From: Mangrovibacillus cuniculi
GTDB lineage: Bacteria > Bacillota > Bacilli > Bacillales > R1DC41
Length of the DNA: 64,000 nucleotides
Assembly (NCBI RefSeq): GCF_015482585.1
Contig: NZ_CP049742.1
Span: 2,201,001-2,265,000 of the forward strand
Direction of reading: 5' to 3'
Position numbers and translations under genes: made by a program. This document shows, one piece after another, positions 61,418 to 64,000 of this stretch. Positions within the stretch are counted from its first letter, which is position 1. Each line of letters starts with the position of its first letter. The notes under the pieces are model-generated. The model was not told the DNA's origin, did no database searches, and saw nothing but the letters and a program-made list of their open reading frames with translations.

Positions 61418-64000
61418 TTATTTCAAGCGATCGTCTTGTACACGTGCAAGTAATGATGCAAATTCAGCGCGCGTTAGTTTTGCTGTTGGCTTGAAAGAGT
61501 TGTCGCTGTAACCCGCTGCTAAACCGTTAGCTGCTAATTTCGTAATGTACCCATTGGACCATCTAGTCACTGGTACATCGCTAAAGCGTTTTTCGCTTGT
61601 TCCTTGTAAGTCATATGCATTTACAAGAACTACTGCCATTTCTTCACGAGTTAGAGTTCCTTTAGGATTAAAGTTACCTTTTCCGTCACCAGATAGGACT
61701 TCTGCTTTTACTAGTGCAGCAATTGCAGCATAGCCCTCTGTTTCAGGAGTTACGTCCGCGAAACCAGGGTTTGTTACATTTGTTGTATCCAGTTTAAGCT
61801 CTCTAGCTAACATCATTGCTGCTTGAGCACGAGTAAGTGCGTCATTTGTTCCGAATTTACCATTTGTATAACCAGAAATGACGTTTTTCAACGTTAACAC
61901 ATCTACTGCGTTTTTCGCCCAATGATTACTTGGTACGTCTGGGAATGCTACTGGTTTCTTATCTGTTTTTAAGATTGTGAATGACTTAGTCACTTCATGA
62001 CCAGCTAAATCAGTAAGACGAAGTGTAAACTTATTTTCACCGTCTTTTAATTTCACTGTTTCCTTCACAGTTTCTTTCAATGTACGTGCTTCGTATGGAG
62101 CAAGTAATTCATGATAATAAACCTCACTATCATTCAAATACAGGCGTGCTTCATCAAAGTTATCTGCAAGTGTGATCGCCAGTTCTGCTGTTGCTTCACT
62201 TGTAAAGAACGGAGCATCTACTTCTAGAGTAGGTTGAGTAGAATCAACGAAAAGTTTACGTTGGAACGCAATCGCATTTCCTGATTTATCTGTTGCTTCG
62301 AATTGGATTGTTTGGAAGCCGTCAGATTTAAATGTTACCTCTGCTTGGAATAGGTACGCTTTTTCTTTCGCATCCCAAGTTACTGTAGCTTCTTTTCCAT
62401 TAATTTTTAGGCTCTTCGCTACCGTCTCGTCTACCATGTAACCGTACACCGGTACTGTAGTAGTAGATACTGTGCTTAAAGCAGCTGGGTATAGTGCAGA
62501 AACGTAAGGAATCGTAGTATCTTCTCCAAATGCGTCTTCGCCAACGTTTCCGGCATAGTCAGTTGCTACAACTTTAACTGATTCGATTTCACCATCATAC
62601 TTGCTTAAATCGTATTTCACTTTCTCTGCATCTAGAGGTGTTTCAAGTACGCTCTTACCGTTCACTAGTACATCAAAGTGAGCTACACCAACTCCTGCAT
62701 CTGTTGCAGTCCACTGTAGATTTTTTGATTCTTCGTCAAATGTGACTGTTACTACTGGATCTTGCGTATCTACTTGGAATGGAATCTTAACTGATTGTGA
62801 CTTTGCATCTGGGTAATCTACTACAGTAGCAATCTCATAGTAGTAATTTCCATCAGCAAGATTTTCACCATTTTGCTTTCCGTTCCAAGAAGCTTGAGTG
62901 TATTCAGTGCTTTGAGCTCCAGCGCCACCATCGTAATAGTGTTTACGTACATTATTTTCATTTCTTAATGTAAGAAGCTTTTCGCCATTTGCATCTAGGA
63001 TATTAAATGTTGCTTTCTTCGCATTACGAAGGAACGATACGTTTGGATATAGAGAATCTTTTACACCATCTCCATCTGGAGAGAATGCCACTTTATCACC
63101 AAGGAACTCATCTGTTAAACTATTGATTCCTAGGTACTCACTTCCGTCAACACCTGGAGACATTAGTCCAGTTAAACCATAGAAAGATTTTTCGTCATAC
63201 ACTGTTCCATCTACAACAGGTGCTTTTGTCCAATCACCGTTGAATCCAACGTAAGGAACCGTTAGAGCTGGTGCATAGTCATTTACATCTTTAAACGTTA
63301 CAAACCCTTCTGCGAAGTAACCATTTTCAAACAGTTCTACTAGAGGTGCACCGTTCGCCCAGTCTACAACATCTGTTAAATCTAGTGATACTTCAACAGT
63401 TGCTTTACCATTTGCTGGAACCGTTACTTGGTAGCTTCCTTCCACATCCAAACCACTCGCAGACGAGAAGCTGATTGGGTACTCTCCTACTCCAGTTTCT
63501 TCGTCATAGGTATCAGCACTATAAACCTCATTGGCTTCTAATAGATTCTCTCCATCAAGTACTAGATCTGTTTGTACGTTACCAGTGGTTTCGTACACAA
63601 CAGCTTCATCAGTGAAGTTCTCCAGTTCTAATGTGAAAGTGGCTTTATTATTAAATTGACGAAGAGCTACTTTTCCTAATCCAGTAGTTGTTTCTGTAAC
63701 AACAATTGGTGTGCTAAGCGCAGCGTGTAAGTCCATTAAACCTGCACCTTGACGACGTGGAGAATATAGTCCTCCAGTTTTGTAATAGTCATTGTAAAGA
63801 CCTTTGTCTAATCTTGGCACAGAAGTGTTCATTAAGATATTTTTTGCAAGTGTCACACGGTCTTCACCTGTTAAACCAAAATCTTCGTCCACACGTTGAA
63901 GAACTAGCGCAGATCCACCTGCTACGTGTGGAGCAGCCATAGATGTACCGCTCATCATACCGTATTCACCGTTTTCTAGCGTAGATAAGATTTGCCCACC
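61418..64000 (-). CDS. SLH-anchored subtilisin-family (S8) protease, 5' end outside window
   Basis: The frame is open from the stop at 61418 to the window edge, 860 residues visible; an internal ATG is not the start. The right-most residues include the subtilase active-site serine in GTSMAAPHVAGGSALV (codon at 63941-63943), so the aspartate and histidine of the triad are outside. After it come fibronectin/Ig-like domains of the C5a-peptidase/lactocepin type, a segment SPDGDGVKDSLYPNVSF typical of FlgD-Ig-like modules, further Ig-like repeats, and three SLH domains (GYTNGKFGTNDALTRAQAAMM, NPKGTLTREEMAVVLV, GYSDNSFKPTAKLTRAEFASLL). A large surface-bound protease; a role in processing surface proteins or nutrition is inference. 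Confidence 0.93.
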   Translation of the reverse strand, partial: GGQILSTLENGEYGMMSGTSMAAPHVAGGSALVLQRVDEDFGLTGEDRVTLAKNILMNTSVPRLDKGLYNDYYKTGGLYSPRRQGAGLMDLHAALSTPIVVTETTTGLGKVALRQFNNKATFTLELENFTDEAVVYETTGNVQTDLVLDGENLLEANEVYSADTYDEETGVGEYPISFSSASGLDVEGSYQVTVPANGKATVEVSLDLTDVVDWANGAPLVELFENGYFAEGFVTFKDVNDYAPALTVPYVGFNGDWTKAPVVDGTVYDEKSFYGLTGLMSPGVDGSEYLGINSLTDEFLGDKVAFSPDGDGVKDSLYPNVSFLRNAKKATFNILDANGEKLLTLRNENNVRKHYYDGGAGAQSTEYTQASWNGKQNGENLADGNYYYEIATVVDYPDAKSQSVKIPFQVDTQDPVVTVTFDEESKNLQWTATDAGVGVAHFDVLVNGKSVLETPLDAEKVKYDLSKYDGEIESVKVVATDYAGNVGEDAFGEDTTIPYVSALYPAALSTVSTTTVPVYGYMVDETVAKSLKINGKEATVTWDAKEKAYLFQAEVTFKSDGFQTIQFEATDKSGNAIAFQRKLFVDSTQPTLEVDAPFFTSEATAELAITLADNFDEARLYLNDSEVYYHELLAPYEARTLKETVKETVKLKDGENKFTLRLTDLAGHEVTKSFTILKTDKKPVAFPDVPSNHWAKNAVDVLTLKNVISGYTNGKFGTNDALTRAQAAMMLARELKLDTTNVTNPGFADVTPETEGYAAIAALVKAEVLSGDGKGNFNPKGTLTREEMAVVLVNAYDLQGTSEKRFSDVPVTRWSNGYITKLAANGLAAGYSDNSFKPTAKLTRAEFASLLARVQDDRLK

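Noticed and set aside
61418-63958. Protease as a complete gene starting at 63958
   Set aside because: The frame stays open to 64000 and the active-site serine lies within the first few residues of that version, so the true start is outside the window.

Overview
The window looks like low-to-moderate G+C chromosome from a motile, S-layer-bearing member of the Bacillaceae; genus not determined. The evidence is the gene order. secA, hpf, flaG-fliD-fliS-fliT, flagellin, csrA-fliW, yviE, flgL-flgK-flgN-flgM, yvyF, comFC-comFA, degV, degU-degS, yvyE, an LCP gene and tagO follow the order known from Bacillus subtilis, and promoters of the SigA, SigB, SigD and SigH types can be read by eye. No tRNA, rRNA, insertion sequence, phage or CRISPR was seen.

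1-10650, mostly minus strand: secA (3' end cut by the window), a peroxiredoxin, a tight ywrD-ywrB-ywrA-DUF1028 operon (gamma-glutamyltransferase-like protein, two half-size chromate-transporter-family proteins, Ntn-hydrolase-like protein), two tandem-repeat arrays, hpf under overlapping SigB and SigH promoters, a GH32 sucrase, and an unknown 150-aa protein. 10874-24605: flagellar filament, cap, chaperone and hook-filament-junction genes with SigD promoters. They include two different flagellins, CsrA and FliW, and a second, divergent CsrA-like gene lying on the opposite strand between the flagellin genes. Both flagellin leaders carry hairpins with GGA in the loop, as expected of CsrA targets. 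24654-31727: yvyF, competence genes comFC/comFA (no comFB), degV, a long tandem-repeat array, a lipoprotein, a 33-codon small ORF, and degU/degS.

32335-46659: a cell-wall polymer and S-layer export block. TagO, a WecG/TagA-type glycosyltransferase, a flippase fused to a DUF5693 region, CsaB pyruvyltransferase and an LCP ligase could build, export, attach and pyruvylate a secondary wall polysaccharide, the ligand of SLH domains. SecA2 and its SLAP partner could export SLH proteins. 47016-64000: surface proteins. Five proteins in the window have three SLH domains each (glucosaminidase, 5'-nucleotidase, NTF2-like protein, amylase/pullulanase, S8 protease). Four others carry copper-amine-oxidase-N-like 'stalk' domains (two phosphodiester glycosidases, a GH26 protein, a polysaccharide deacetylase). 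A membrane acyltransferase is also present.

The strongest unexplained signal is a set of non-coding tandem repeats at six places (6.9, 7.2, 28.3, 34.3, 46.7 and 61.2 kb). Their sequences range from related to unrelated, yet every one has a period of exactly 52 bp with no drift through as many as 13 units. All have the pyrimidine-rich strand on the + strand whatever the direction of neighbouring genes, and many units contain a short hairpin. Three of the sites share a recognisable core.
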